Positions 33,804-42,836 of a stretch of 64,000 nucleotides of DNA are shown here, in pieces. A model generated the notes under the pieces. The model was not told the origin of the DNA. It saw only the letters and a program-made list of their open reading frames with translations, and did not search any database. How positions within the stretch are numbered: position 1 is the first letter of the stretch; each line of letters begins with the position of its first letter. This DNA is from Paraburkholderia ginsengiterrae (GTDB lineage Bacteria > Pseudomonadota > Gammaproteobacteria > Burkholderiales > Burkholderiaceae). The DNA is taken from the NCBI RefSeq assembly GCF_001645125.1, contig NZ_LXKA01000209.1, forward strand, positions 1 to 64,000, given 5' to 3'. The position numbers and the translations under genes are program-made.

Positions 33804-34114
33804 ACCAGCGATTCGTGCGGCTAACGGAAACGGGCCGCAAGACTTTTCCCATCACGGTGGACGGCGTCGTGCGCGAGGCCGCCGAAGGCGACACGCTGAT
33901 AGTCGCGTTGCTCACCGGTACGGGCACATTGCGCGACTCCGAATTCGGCGACGGCCGGCGCGCCGGCTTCTGTCTGATGGGTGCGTGCCAGGATTGCTGG
34001 GTCTGGACCGCGCAAGGCGAACGGGTGCGGGCGTGCAGCACGCCGGTGATGCCGGGCATGTCGATCGTCACGAAGCTGGCGGAAGCCGCGGAGGGTGTAT
34101 GGCCCCGCGCGTAG
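33800..34114 (+). CDS. (2Fe-2S)-binding subunit of a heterotrimeric dehydrogenase (HcnA/OoxA-like)
   Basis: A 104-residue protein with the ferredoxin-like Cys pattern C-x4-C-x2-C in GFCLMGACQDCWVW and a fourth Cys in VRACSTPVMPGMS. It corresponds to the small alpha-type subunit of hydrogen-cyanide synthase (HcnA), opine oxidases and dye-linked proline dehydrogenases. The ATG at 33800 overlaps the ATPase stop codon. It would pass electrons between the flavin subunits and the respiratory chain. Confidence 0.88.
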   Translation: MNQRFVRLTETGRKTFPITVDGVVREAAEGDTLIVALLTGTGTLRDSEFGDGRRAGFCLMGACQDCWVWTAQGERVRACSTPVMPGMSIVTKLAEAAEGVWPRA

Positions 34115-35499
34115 TCATTATCGGCACCGGGCCAGCGGGCGTGCGCGCCGCGCAGGCGTTGGTCGAAGCGGGGCTGCGGCCGACCGTGATCGACGAGGGG
34201 CGGCGTGACGGCGGGCAGATCTATCGGCGGCAGCCGGAAGGGTTTTCGCGCAGCTACGAAACGCTCTATGGCACCGAGGCCGGGCGCGCCGCGTCGTTGC
34301 ATCGGAGCTTCGATGCGCTGAAGAGCAAGATCGACTATCTGCCGGAAACACTCGTCTGGAACATCTCGCCGAACACCGTGCACCTGGTGAGCGGGACGCG
34401 GTATCACACGCTCGCGTTCGACGCGCTGATCGTCTGCAGCGGCGCGACGGACCGGCTGATGCCGGTCAAGGGCTGGCACCAGGCCGGCACGTATAGCCTC
34501 GGCGGCGCGCAGGTTGCGCTGAAGTCACAAGGCTGCGCGATCGGTTCGCGCATCGTCATGATGGGCAGCGGTCCGCTTCTGTATCTTGTGGCCGCGCAAT
34601 ATGTGAAAGCGGGCGCACGGCTTGCTGCGGTGCTCGATACGTCGACGTTTGGGCAGCGCGTTGCCGCGTTGCCCAAATTGCTGGCGATTCCCGCCGCGCT
34701 CAGGAAAGGCATTGCGTTGACGCGTGTGCTGGCAAAGGCACGCGTGCCGGTTCATCGCGGCGTGCAACCCGTCGAGATCAAGGGCTCGCCGCAAGACGGT
34801 GTGAGCGGCGTCGAGGTGATGCTGCCCGGCGGCACACGTCTCGAGTTCGCGTGCGATGCCGTCGCGCTCGGTTATCACCTGCGGCCCGAGACACAACTCG
34901 CGGATCTTGCTGGCTGTCGTTTTTCGTTCGACGAGAATACGCAACAGTGGCTGCCGCTAATCGACACCGACGGCCGTAGCAGCATCAAGGGCGTCTATCT
35001 GGCGGGCGACGGCGCGCGGGTGCGCGGCGCGGACGCCGCCGAACGTTCGGGCCGTCTCGCCGCGCTGACGGCGTTGCGCGATCATGGCATGCGGGTCGAA
35101 GGCGCGGAGCGGGAGCGCCTGCGAGCCGAACTCGCGCGCTTCACGCGTTTTGCCGCAGGCTTGCGCGAAGCCTTTCCATGGCCGGCGAAATTCGCGGCGT
35201 CGCTGCCGGACGAAACGATTGTCTGCCGTTGTGAGGCGATTACGGCGGGTGAACTGCGTCGCGTAGTGCGCGCGGCCGGCGCGCAGGAAGCCAATCGCGC
35301 GAAGGCGTTTTCGCGCGTGGGCATGGGCCGCTGTCAGGGGCGCTATTGCGGTCATGCGGGCGCGGAAATCATCGCGGCGGCGGCGTGCGTGCCTCTGTTT
35401 TCAGTGGGACGGCTGCGCGGCCAGGCACCGGTCAAACCGCTGCCGGTGGCGCTGACCGAAGTGATGAACGCCGAGGTGAGCGACGAGGTGATCGAATGA
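34099..35499 (+). CDS. FAD/NAD(P)-binding subunit with BFD-type iron-sulphur domain (HcnB/OoxA-like)
   Basis: A 466-residue flavoprotein. Residues 1-300 carry two nucleotide-binding folds (VVIIGTGPAGVRAAQAL and IVMMGSGPLLYLVAAQY) and a final FAD motif, GVYLAGDGARVRG. The C-terminal part is a BFD-like [2Fe-2S] domain with the Cys pairs VCRCEA and GRCQGRYCG. The start at 34099 overlaps the small subunit gene by 16 bp. In HcnABC-like complexes this subunit connects the catalytic oxidase to electron acceptors. Context with HcnA- and HcnC-like partners makes the assignment firm, although cyanide production is not implied. Confidence 0.9.
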   Translation: MAPRVVIIGTGPAGVRAAQALVEAGLRPTVIDEGRRDGGQIYRRQPEGFSRSYETLYGTEAGRAASLHRSFDALKSKIDYLPETLVWNISPNTVHLVSGTRYHTLAFDALIVCSGATDRLMPVKGWHQAGTYSLGGAQVALKSQGCAIGSRIVMMGSGPLLYLVAAQYVKAGARLAAVLDTSTFGQRVAALPKLLAIPAALRKGIALTRVLAKARVPVHRGVQPVEIKGSPQDGVSGVEVMLPGGTRLEFACDAVALGYHLRPETQLADLAGCRFSFDENTQQWLPLIDTDGRSSIKGVYLAGDGARVRGADAAERSGRLAALTALRDHGMRVEGAERERLRAELARFTRFAAGLREAFPWPAKFAASLPDETIVCRCEAITAGELRRVVRAAGAQEANRAKAFSRVGMGRCQGRYCGHAGAEIIAAAACVPLFSVGRLRGQAPVKPLPVALTEVMNAEVSDEVIE

Positions 35500-36665
35500 G
35501 CGCAACGACCCGTAACGAAGCCGATGTGATCGTGATCGGCGGCGGCATCATGGGCACCACGACCGCGTTCTTCCTGCGCCAGCGCAACCGCTCCGTAATC
35601 CTGCTCGAACGCGGACTCACCGGACAGCAGGCGAGCGGCGTGAACTACGGCGGCATCCGGCGGCAAGGCCGAGCATTGCCGCAACTGGCAATGGCCAACC
35701 GCGCGCTGCGCACGTGGCAACGCTCGGCGGAACTGCTCGGAGAGGACATCGAGTTCCTGCCGTCGGGCCATACACGCGTGTGCTACCACCAGAAGGACGT
35801 CGAGAATTTCGATCAGTACGCGATCGACGCGCGCGCGTACGGTCTCGAACTCGAAGTCCTGCACGGCGAAGCGATGTTCCGGCGTTTTCCGTTTCTCGGG
35901 CGCGAGGTGCTGGCCGCCTCGATTTCCCCGCTCGACGGCCACGCGAACCCGCGGCTCGCCGCGCCCGCGTTCGGCCGCGCGGCGGTGCGGCTCGGCGCGC
36001 AGGTGATCGAGGACACGGAGATCGTGCGCGTGGAAAAAGATGGCGGGCGGTTTCGGGTGGAAAGCGCGCGCGGCCACGTGTATTGGGCCGCGCAACTCGT
36101 GATCTGCGCCGGCGCGTGGGCAACGCGTCTTACCGAACAGTTCGGCGAAACGGCGCCCATCACCGCGCTCGGACCACAAATGTGCGTGACTGAGCCGGTG
36201 CCGCACGTGTTCAGGTTGTCGATGGGTGTGTTCACGTCGATCAAGGAGGAGAGCATCTATTTCCGCCAGATTCCGCGCGGCAACCTCATCGTCGGCGGCG
36301 GTCCTGCCGGGCCGGCCGATCCCGTGACGAGCCGCGCCTCGGTGTTGCCAATCAACACCGTGCGGCAACTGGCGCAGATGCGTCGGCTCGTGCCCGCGTT
36401 GGCGCCGCTGCATGTGATTCGCGTGTGGAGCGGGGTGGAGGGCTATCTGCCCGACGGCGAGCCGGTGATCGGTCCGAGCAGTCAGGTTGACGGTCTGTTC
36501 TACGCGTTCGGTTTCAGCGGCTCGGGTTTTCAGATTGGCCCGGGCGTCGGCGAAACGATGGCGGAACTCGTCGATACGGGCCGTACGGCCATTCCCCTCG
36601 ACGCGTTTTCCATCCATCGTTTCAAGGAGCAAACGGCTGCCCGGTCGACCGTCGTGACGTCATGA
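35496..36665 (+). CDS. FAD-dependent catalytic subunit (HcnC/OoxB-like amino-acid or opine oxidase)
   Basis: A 389-residue DAO-family flavoprotein. VIVIGGGIMGTTTAFFL is the FAD-binding motif; YGGIRRQGR and the C-terminal GVEGYLPDGEPVIGPS and FGFSGSGFQIGPG are typical of HcnC, sarcosine oxidase beta and opine oxidase. It starts with an ATGA overlap on the previous subunit gene. It should oxidise the C-N bond of an imino acid, opine or glycine-like substrate. The substrate remains open; co-occurrence with a family-5 importer favours an opine or N-substituted amino acid. Confidence 0.9.
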   Translation: MSATTRNEADVIVIGGGIMGTTTAFFLRQRNRSVILLERGLTGQQASGVNYGGIRRQGRALPQLAMANRALRTWQRSAELLGEDIEFLPSGHTRVCYHQKDVENFDQYAIDARAYGLELEVLHGEAMFRRFPFLGREVLAASISPLDGHANPRLAAPAFGRAAVRLGAQVIEDTEIVRVEKDGGRFRVESARGHVYWAAQLVICAGAWATRLTEQFGETAPITALGPQMCVTEPVPHVFRLSMGVFTSIKEESIYFRQIPRGNLIVGGGPAGPADPVTSRASVLPINTVRQLAQMRRLVPALAPLHVIRVWSGVEGYLPDGEPVIGPSSQVDGLFYAFGFSGSGFQIGPGVGETMAELVDTGRTAIPLDAFSIHRFKEQTAARSTVVTS

Positions 36666-37132
36666 AAAAGTCCATCAGCCTCAATGCCGCGCGCGCTTTC
36701 ATCGAAGCCCATTTCGACGAACTGGTGACGCTCACCCAACTCGCCGGGCTGTCCGTGCTTAGCGTCTCGCGCTTCGCGACGGTGTTCCGGCAGCAATATG
36801 GATCGTCACCGTACCGCTATCTGTGTGGGCTGCGGATTCAGCGCGCGCAGACGCTATTGCTCAAAGGCGTGCCGGGAACGGTCGTCGCGACGAAGGTGGG
36901 TTTCTTCGATCAAAGCCATTTCGGCCGCCATTTCAAGCGATGCTGCGGGACGACGCCCAGCATCTTCGTTCGGCGTTCCGCTACTGACTCCCTCCGCCGA
37001 GCGCTGGACGGTGAGCTAAGGTGCGACTCGAGGGCGGCGGAATGCACAAACGTGCGCCAACAAAACGTTAGAACTGAAAGCCGAGTCATGCCATACCCGA
37101 TTTGTGCCGCCCCAGGTCCAAGCGCGACCTAA
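36662..37132 (+). CDS. AraC-family regulator consisting only of the DNA-binding domain
   Basis: A 156-residue protein. Residues about 8-105 form the double helix-turn-helix of AraC/XylS proteins (LTQLAGLSVLSVSRFATVFR, then VATKVGFFDQSHFGRHFKR). There is no N-terminal sensor domain, and the last 50 residues are low in structure. It starts with an ATGA overlap on the oxidase gene, so it is produced with the operon and may act as an autogenous activator that responds to another signal or to its own level. Confidence 0.85.
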   Translation: MKKSISLNAARAFIEAHFDELVTLTQLAGLSVLSVSRFATVFRQQYGSSPYRYLCGLRIQRAQTLLLKGVPGTVVATKVGFFDQSHFGRHFKRCCGTTPSIFVRRSATDSLRRALDGELRCDSRAAECTNVRQQNVRTESRVMPYPICAAPGPSAT

Positions 37133-37178
37133 CACAACCTGCGTATGGCAAAAAGAATCTGAACAACTGGAACACAAC

Positions 37179-37931
37179 ATGTCCAAATTGCAGCAAGCAG
37201 TAGCGGAGCATTGTAGCTCCCGATCGTTTATCGATCTACGGAAGTTCGTGTCAGATAAAAGCCAAGGGATTGAGGCGATTGGTTCGACCGACGAGAGTCG
37301 CTTCCTTTCCAGTCGCCGCGTTCTGGATTGGCCGCCAGGGCCGGTGAGCGCGGGCGTGATAGCGCTCGACGCAGGATGCGGTGTGGTGCCGCCTCAGCCG
37401 GCAGATGAATTCATCATCGTTGCGGAAGGGGAGATCACGTTGACGCAAGCAGAGCGCGTGCTAACGCTGGGGCCAGGCGACAGCGCGGTGCTGGGTCATG
37501 GCGCGGAGTTTTCCTGGTCGGCGCGAGGGGCCGCATCGGTCATCTTCATGCGTTACCACGGCAGTCAGTATGCTGACGGGAAGATTGTGCCGATCCAGCA
37601 CGCGCCGCAATTGGAGCCGTCGGGCACGCCGCCCGCGGAATTGCTACTGACGCCAGCGCCGGTTTGCCGCAACTTCACGGACTACCGCTCTGCGGATGGA
37701 GAATTTGTCTGCGGCACCTGGGATTCAACCCCCTATCATCGTAGTGCAATGTTTTATCGCCATTGCGAACTGATGTATCTCCTGGAAGGCAGTGTCACAT
37801 TCGTAGACGAATCCGGCAGAACGGGCACTTTCGAGCGCGGTGACATTTTCCTCGTTGAGCAAGGCGCGCAGTGCACCTGGGAAAGTCGCGAGCAGGTCGC
37901 GAAGGTATACGCGATTTATCGTCCGGCATGA
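37179..37931 (+). CDS. two-domain cupin protein
   Basis: A 250-residue bicupin. The first cupin holds PPQPADEFIIVAEGEITLTQ and a glycine turn (GPGDSAVLGHGAEFSW); the second holds HRSAMFYRHCELMYLLEG and RGDIFLVEQGAQCTW. The classical HxH motif is not complete in either half, so metal binding is uncertain. The Met at 37179 gives the natural N-terminus MSKLQQAVAEH. It is the last gene before a strong terminator and belongs to the oxidase/importer locus by position. Cupins of this shape occur with amine and opine catabolism, but the function is unknown. Confidence 0.75.
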   Translation: MSKLQQAVAEHCSSRSFIDLRKFVSDKSQGIEAIGSTDESRFLSSRRVLDWPPGPVSAGVIALDAGCGVVPPQPADEFIIVAEGEITLTQAERVLTLGPGDSAVLGHGAEFSWSARGAASVIFMRYHGSQYADGKIVPIQHAPQLEPSGTPPAELLLTPAPVCRNFTDYRSADGEFVCGTWDSTPYHRSAMFYRHCELMYLLEGSVTFVDESGRTGTFERGDIFLVEQGAQCTWESREQVAKVYAIYRPA

Positions 37932-37972
37932 CGCCGCCAATCGTCCGCGAATCACGTCCTTGGTGTAGCTTC

Positions 37973-38007
37973 GCCCGCAGGCAGTCCATGTCTGCGGGCT
38001 TTTTTTA
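37973..38007 (+). terminator. intrinsic terminator after the cupin gene
   Basis: GCCCGCAG and CTGCGGGC form an 8-bp G/C-rich stem around an 11-nt loop, followed by eight T residues. It ends the long operon that begins near 26.2-28.3 kb. Confidence 0.9.
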
Positions 38008-38069
38008 GAGCGCCAAGCGCGGGTGCACTCTCGCGGATGCAAGTTAATTCATAAGACATAGACCATACG

Positions 38070-39824
38070 ATGCTATCGTCCATTCGTGCGCGCGTTGTTC
38101 TTGCATGCGTAGCGCTGGTAGTTTTCTCCGTCGTCTCCAGCACCGCCACAGATTATTCAATTGCGAAGTCGAATATGAAGGCTGCAATCGACCACGACTT
38201 GACGTCGTCCGCCAACGACCATGCCGTCGCCATCGGCGAGTGGATCGCCGGAAAGACTCGAATGGTCTCATCGTTGCAGGATGTCGTGCTAGCGGCCGAC
38301 CCGGGGCCGATGCTTAAACAGATCGCCGTCGCCGGGGGGTTCTTTGACGTCGGAGTCGGCTACCCGGACAGAACCGCAAAGTTCACCGACTGGCCGAATA
38401 TTCCTTCCAGCTACGATCCGACTAGCCGCCCATGGTACAAAAGCGCCGCCCAGGCGGGCAAACCGGTTGCTCTCCCTTACATCAGCACGAGCGGGGCGTT
38501 GCTGGTGGCTTTGGCAATTCCCGTGATACGTGACGGCGTGTTGAAGGCTGTGCTGGTGGGCGATGTCGCGCTGGACAGCGTGGTTGAGAACGTAAAATCA
38601 ATTCATCCGACTCCGGAAAGTTTCGGCATGCTGATTGATCGCGGTGGCCGTGTGATTGCGCATCCGGATCCAAAGCTGCGGTTCAAATCGGTCACCGACT
38701 TTGTGGCGGATTTCGCAGGGGGCACAACCGCTTCGGCTGGCGCGGGGAAAGCACCGATGAAACTCGCGATCGACGGAAGAACAAAGTTGCTACGTGCACA
38801 CGATGTGCCGGGGACTGATTGGAACATTGTGGTCGCCCTCGACGAGTCCGAGGCGACGGCCGGAATGCGTTCCCTATTGAGTGCATCACTGGTGTCTCTC
38901 GTTGTTATCGTCGCTATTGCGTCCGTTATAGGGGTGGCCATTACCACGACTGCGTTCCGTCGTCTCGGACACGTCTGTCAAGCAATGACAGCTATCGGCT
39001 CGGGCACGGGCGATCTGACGCAGCGCCTGCCCGACGATGGCAGGGACGAAGTGGCGAACATCGCGCGTTCGTTCAATCAGTTCGTCGCAAAACTTCAAAG
39101 CGTTATGCTAGACATCCGTGGTGCTAGCGAATTGGTGCGTGCCGCTGCAAATGAAATTGCCGCGGCGAGCCTGCAGCAGACCGCCGCATCGATGGATCAA
39201 ATCTCGGGGACAGTCGATCAGTCGGCCGCAGCGGCCCGCGAGGCGGACGAGCGATCAGGCATCGCGACGCAAATCGCTTCGCGCGGTGGTGAGATTGTGT
39301 CTGACGCGGTCGGCACAATGGGAGAGATCGAGGAAGCGTCGGGCCGGATCGGTGCAATTATTAGCGCAATCGACGGCATAGCGTTCCAGACCAACATTCT
39401 CGCGCTCAATGCTGCTGTCGAAGCCGCGCGTGCGGGGGAGCAAGGTCGCGGCTTCGCAGTCGTCGCACATGAGGTCCGCAGCCTGGCGCAGCGCAGCGCA
39501 CAGGCTGCGCGCGAAGTGAAGCAACTTGTGGAGGCGACGGTCTCACGCGTTGCTTCGGGATCGTTCCAGGTGCGTCAAGCGGGCGAGGCGATGAACGAGA
39601 TTGTCGCCAATGCCGTCGATGTTCAATCGGTCATCTCAGGCATCGCTCGTGCGACGACAGAGCAGACACGCGGGATCCAGGAGGTCAATCTTGCGGTCAT
39701 GCAACTCGATGGAATGGTGCAGCAGAACGCGGCGCTTGTTGAACAGTCAGCAGCGGCGGCGACCTCCTTGCAGGCACAGGCAAGCTCGTTGGCATTTGCC
39801 ATTGGGCAATTCAAGGTTGAGTAG
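38070..39824 (+). CDS. methyl-accepting chemotaxis protein with Cache sensor
   Basis: A 584-residue chemoreceptor. The first membrane helix ([16 protein letters not shown]) is followed by a periplasmic Cache domain (residues about 40-270; [20 protein letters not shown] and [13 protein letters not shown]), the second helix ([16 protein letters not shown]), HAMP, and the signalling domain with [20 protein letters not shown]. In the ascending methylation helix, [16 protein letters not shown] lacks about 13 residues that the other chemoreceptor in this window has (GNVDLSSRTEQQA). Cache domains of the WY..A type sense amino acids and organic acids. It has its own promoter after the terminator. Confidence 0.88.
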   Translation: MLSSIRARVVLACVALVVFSVVSSTATDYSIAKSNMKAAIDHDLTSSANDHAVAIGEWIAGKTRMVSSLQDVVLAADPGPMLKQIAVAGGFFDVGVGYPDRTAKFTDWPNIPSSYDPTSRPWYKSAAQAGKPVALPYISTSGALLVALAIPVIRDGVLKAVLVGDVALDSVVENVKSIHPTPESFGMLIDRGGRVIAHPDPKLRFKSVTDFVADFAGGTTASAGAGKAPMKLAIDGRTKLLRAHDVPGTDWNIVVALDESEATAGMRSLLSASLVSLVVIVAIASVIGVAITTTAFRRLGHVCQAMTAIGSGTGDLTQRLPDDGRDEVANIARSFNQFVAKLQSVMLDIRGASELVRAAANEIAAASLQQTAASMDQISGTVDQSAAAAREADERSGIATQIASRGGEIVSDAVGTMGEIEEASGRIGAIISAIDGIAFQTNILALNAAVEAARAGEQGRGFAVVAHEVRSLAQRSAQAAREVKQLVEATVSRVASGSFQVRQAGEAMNEIVANAVDVQSVISGIARATTEQTRGIQEVNLAVMQLDGMVQQNAALVEQSAAAATSLQAQASSLAFAIGQFKVE

Positions 39825-40488
39825 TAGCGCGGTGCCCGACGGCCCAGATCGTGTCAAAACGCCTGGCCGCCGGGAATTGACGAAGCCTGTCGCGGCGCAG
39901 ATCGCCGCCGGCGAAGTGCGGGAGCACAAACGTCAAATCACAACCACACATAATGCACAGGCTCATGTCTCACCTGGACGGTGATCAAATCGGTGGGAGC
40001 CTTGAGGGCACCATCGTTGCTATTCCTCTTTGAAGCGCTTGCTGTCACACCTGGAGATCCGGTCCAGCCGGGTTAGCAATGCCGCGCCTCGGTGACGTAT
40101 CAGGAAGTGCCAGCACCGCGCGCATGCGTTTACGCCAGTACTCGGGCTGCATCACGGCATACGGCTGCACCGTCGCGTCGCTATTATCCGGATGCTCGAG
40201 ACGGCAATTGACGACCTCAATGTGATCCAGTTCCTGCTGAACCTGGTCGCGCCACTACATCCTTTGTATTCCGTGCTCTTCTTTCTGTTTCGATGTGGCC
40301 GGTTGTGGGCCACTCAATCGGGTGCGGGTGGCGAGTCGCGCGAAGGTCTCCTTCCCGCAAGCCACCGCATTTTGTTACGGCCGCGACGTTACCTGCGTGT
40401 GCAAAGTCGCTGCCTGAACGGCTGATCGCGTACGAGACTCATTTTCACGGCGCCCAGCTCGTCAAACTGAAGCCTGCCTCAAGCTCTG
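39825..40488. other. intergenic stretch with a short coding remnant
   Basis: This 660-bp interval has no complete gene. On the minus strand, 40045-40254 is open for about 69 codons with coding-like content (for example VVNCRLEHPDNSDATVQ and MQPEYWRKRMRAVL) but is closed by a stop directly upstream and has no start. It looks like the C-terminal remnant of an unrecognised gene. Confidence 0.45.
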
Positions 40489-41643
40489 CTAGAAGCGATG
40501 CCGGATGCCAATAACTACTTGCGCTTGGCTCTGAGTTGTGGAGGCAGTTAGGCCGTTGAGGTTTGCGACCGCCTTCCCACCGCTCGAATCAGTGCCCGAC
40601 GCATGCTGGTAAACAGCAACTGTGTAAAGGTCAGTTCGCTTGGAAAGGAAGTAGTTAGCCCCGATCGTGCCTTGATTGTAAGTTGCACCGTTTACGCCAT
40701 ATCCTTTCAGGTAGTTATAGGCGACGCCGAGGTGGAGGGCCGGCGTGAGTTGATAGCCGACATTGACTTCAATGTCGTGGAATTTTGCATCGCCGCCTGC
40801 GCCGATAGCCGGGAGGCCCGATAGCGCCCCGATATCCTTGAACTGCGTGTTGCTGTAGTTAGCGGCGAACGTAGCGGTACCAACGGCATAAGAAGCGCCT
40901 GCGACGAAGATCTGCTGTGTTTTCGCGGATGCATAGCCGGAATACACGCGGCTTCCAGTCATATTGGACCCCGTAGTGCTAGAAGCCGGGCTATTGCCAA
41001 AATAGGAGAAGTTAGGATCCCGCGCTTCGAGGAAGACGGTGCCAAGCGTGAGTGGTCCCGAATTGTAGTTCGCCCCGACTGACCAGATCTGGTTCTGGTT
41101 GAAAGAGCCAGCGACACCGCCGAAGCTGTAGAGGCCCGCGAACGTCAATCCACCGTACGACACACTGCGAAACTTGATCGCGTTGTTGACGTGGTTGCTG
41201 CCATCCGTGTTATCTACATCGCCAGGATGGGCGGTGGCGAATCCGCTCCACATCTGTGCCGCCACGAACATGTAGGTCAAGTCGTTAATCAAATCATATT
41301 GACGCCCAAACGTAACGGTACCTATGTTCGATGATGAAAACCCGAGATAGGCTTGGCGCCCGAACTCGGCGCCCCCTTGACCGAGCTTTCCGTTCGCAGC
41401 ACTGAAGCCGTTTTCAAGTACGAAAAGTGTTTGCAGTCCACCGCCGAGGTCCTCAGCGCCTCGCAGCCCCCAACGGTCGCCACTGAGATTTCCGGCGGTC
41501 ATCGAATACTGCTTGTGGCCACCAACGTTGGTCGCATAGTTCATGCCGACGTCGATCATACCGTAGAGTGTGACGCTGTTCTGGGCATGTGCCGTAGATG
41601 CGAACGAGGCGATGAGGGCCGCGGCAATCAAGGACTTTTTCAT
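40489..41643 (-). CDS. outer-membrane porin (OmpC-type, Burkholderiaceae family)
   Basis: A 384-residue general porin. MKKSLIAAALIASFASTAHA is the signal peptide, and QNSVTLYGMIDVGMNYATN is the first strand as in beta-proteobacterial porins. Also seen are GDRWGLRGAEDLGGGLQTLF and the terminal strand QAQVVIGIRHRF ending in Phe. The Met at 41643 is chosen because it begins the signal peptide; the frame is open further upstream to 41787. It is probably a monocistronic diffusion channel. Confidence 0.93.
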   Translation of the reverse strand: MKKSLIAAALIASFASTAHAQNSVTLYGMIDVGMNYATNVGGHKQYSMTAGNLSGDRWGLRGAEDLGGGLQTLFVLENGFSAANGKLGQGGAEFGRQAYLGFSSSNIGTVTFGRQYDLINDLTYMFVAAQMWSGFATAHPGDVDNTDGSNHVNNAIKFRSVSYGGLTFAGLYSFGGVAGSFNQNQIWSVGANYNSGPLTLGTVFLEARDPNFSYFGNSPASSTTGSNMTGSRVYSGYASAKTQQIFVAGASYAVGTATFAANYSNTQFKDIGALSGLPAIGAGGDAKFHDIEVNVGYQLTPALHLGVAYNYLKGYGVNGATYNQGTIGANYFLSKRTDLYTVAVYQHASGTDSSGGKAVANLNGLTASTTQSQAQVVIGIRHRF

Positions 41644-41878
41644 ATGAATGGTTTGTCGTTCGATAAAAAAATTATTCACTGTCTCACTCCAATCTTTTCG
41701 ACAGTCAGCGAGGTCGCGCGGCCTGCCCCTGGACGACTCTTTTTGGATCTCCGGGCACAGTCGAGCGCCTGCCGAAAGCAGGTGCAAACCCCTTTGTCAC
41801 GCTGGTTGCAGTGCAGCGCTTTTGGGGAATGATGAAAACGCCGGCAACCAGAGTTGGCGGCGTCGAGGGACGTCTTCC

Positions 41879-42013
41879 TTACTTGGTGACCACGCGCGCG
41901 CCGCTAGTCGACCTGTCTTCCATCGTCGCGAGAACGATCACCGTGTTGTCTTTGACAAGCTTCACGCCGCGAGCGGCGGCAGCAAGTGCGGCCAGGACGG
42001 AAATTAGTTTCAT
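41879..42013 (-). CDS. possible 44-residue small protein
   Basis: The frame MKLISVLAALAAAARGVKLV continues with DNTVIVLATMEDRS and ends VVTK. It lies 28 bp after the DUF4198 gene in the same direction. The N-terminus is hydrophobic like a short signal or anchor. No Shine-Dalgarno sequence is clear, so it may not be translated. Confidence 0.3.
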   Translation of the reverse strand: MKLISVLAALAAAARGVKLVKDNTVIVLATMEDRSTSGARVVTK

Positions 42014-42041
42014 GGGGAGCGCTTCAGCTGTTAACGAGTGA

Positions 42042-42785
42042 TCACTCGGGCAGGTGCTGCAGCATGAACGACAGTGTGGCCTCATGCTCGTCGCTGTTCG
42101 TCTTCGCGGGTTCCGACGGCGGCGAATCGAATTTCGCAACGACTACGTTCAGGCCCTGGTTGCGCACCTTGATCGTCACGGTGCCGTCGGCTCCGGTCTT
42201 CAGGGGTTCGGAATCGGGGTCGTTGAGGAGGTCTGGCTGCACCTCCGCGCCGGGCGCGGGCTTGCCGTCGTAGAGCACCCGAACCGTGAGCGGCTGACCC
42301 ATCTGATCCGGCAGCCGCTTGCCGACCGGCACGATCTGCAGCTTCTGCGCTGGCAGTATGGGCATCGCCCCATCCAGAGGCCGGCGCAGATGCACCCCGT
42401 ACTTGAAGGTGTGCAAGCTGATCGTGGCGTTGGGCACCTCGTCCTTGCCCTTGTTGTACCACTTGCCGTCCGCCGTCTTGCTCCACAGACCGTTGTCCAT
42501 GATCCCGGCAACGATTGCCGGCTGGTTGTCGGTATTCACCACGAGCAGCGGGCCGCTGGGCGTGAGTTGCGTGGAGACCTCCTTGCCCTGCGCGTCGTAG
42601 GCCGTGACACTCTTCACTTTTTGCTGGCGCTTGATGACATCCAGGTCGTCGCCGCCGAGGCCGTAGATCAGCGCCAGCTGGTTCGAGCGCTGCGCAAACC
42701 AGATGCCATGGGCCTGCGCCAGGCTGGCTGCGCCCATGCCTGCAGCTATGCTTGCCACGATAGCAAGCTTTCCGGTGATCCTCAT
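42042..42785 (-). CDS. DUF4198 periplasmic protein (metal-uptake associated)
   Basis: A 247-residue protein with a signal peptide (LAIVASIAAGMGAASLAQA) directly followed by HGIWFAQR, the conserved HxIW-type start of mature DUF4198 proteins. The rest is beta-rich with a carboxypeptidase-regulatory-like part (GADGTVTIKVRNQGLNVVVA). DUF4198 proteins are often encoded beside nickel, cobalt or iron uptake systems. AAGGAGACACAA precedes the ATG at 42785. It is 51 bp after the PepSY/reductase gene, which supports a shared role in metal acquisition. Confidence 0.85.
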   Translation of the reverse strand: MRITGKLAIVASIAAGMGAASLAQAHGIWFAQRSNQLALIYGLGGDDLDVIKRQQKVKSVTAYDAQGKEVSTQLTPSGPLLVVNTDNQPAIVAGIMDNGLWSKTADGKWYNKGKDEVPNATISLHTFKYGVHLRRPLDGAMPILPAQKLQIVPVGKRLPDQMGQPLTVRVLYDGKPAPGAEVQPDLLNDPDSEPLKTGADGTVTIKVRNQGLNVVVAKFDSPPSEPAKTNSDEHEATLSFMLQHLPE

Positions 42786-42836
42786 TTGTGTCTCCTTCAG
42801 TGGTTGGCAAAAAACGGTTTGTTCCGGCTTTTCCAT

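Noticed and set aside
35352-36632. 426-codon open frame antisense to the HcnC-like oxidase gene
   Set aside because: Shadow of a high-G+C gene with no protein-family signal.
39834-39985. Resemblance of AAQIAAGEV to the MutL N-terminus
   Set aside because: The match is only a few residues long and lacks the following MutL ATPase motifs, so it is probably coincidental.
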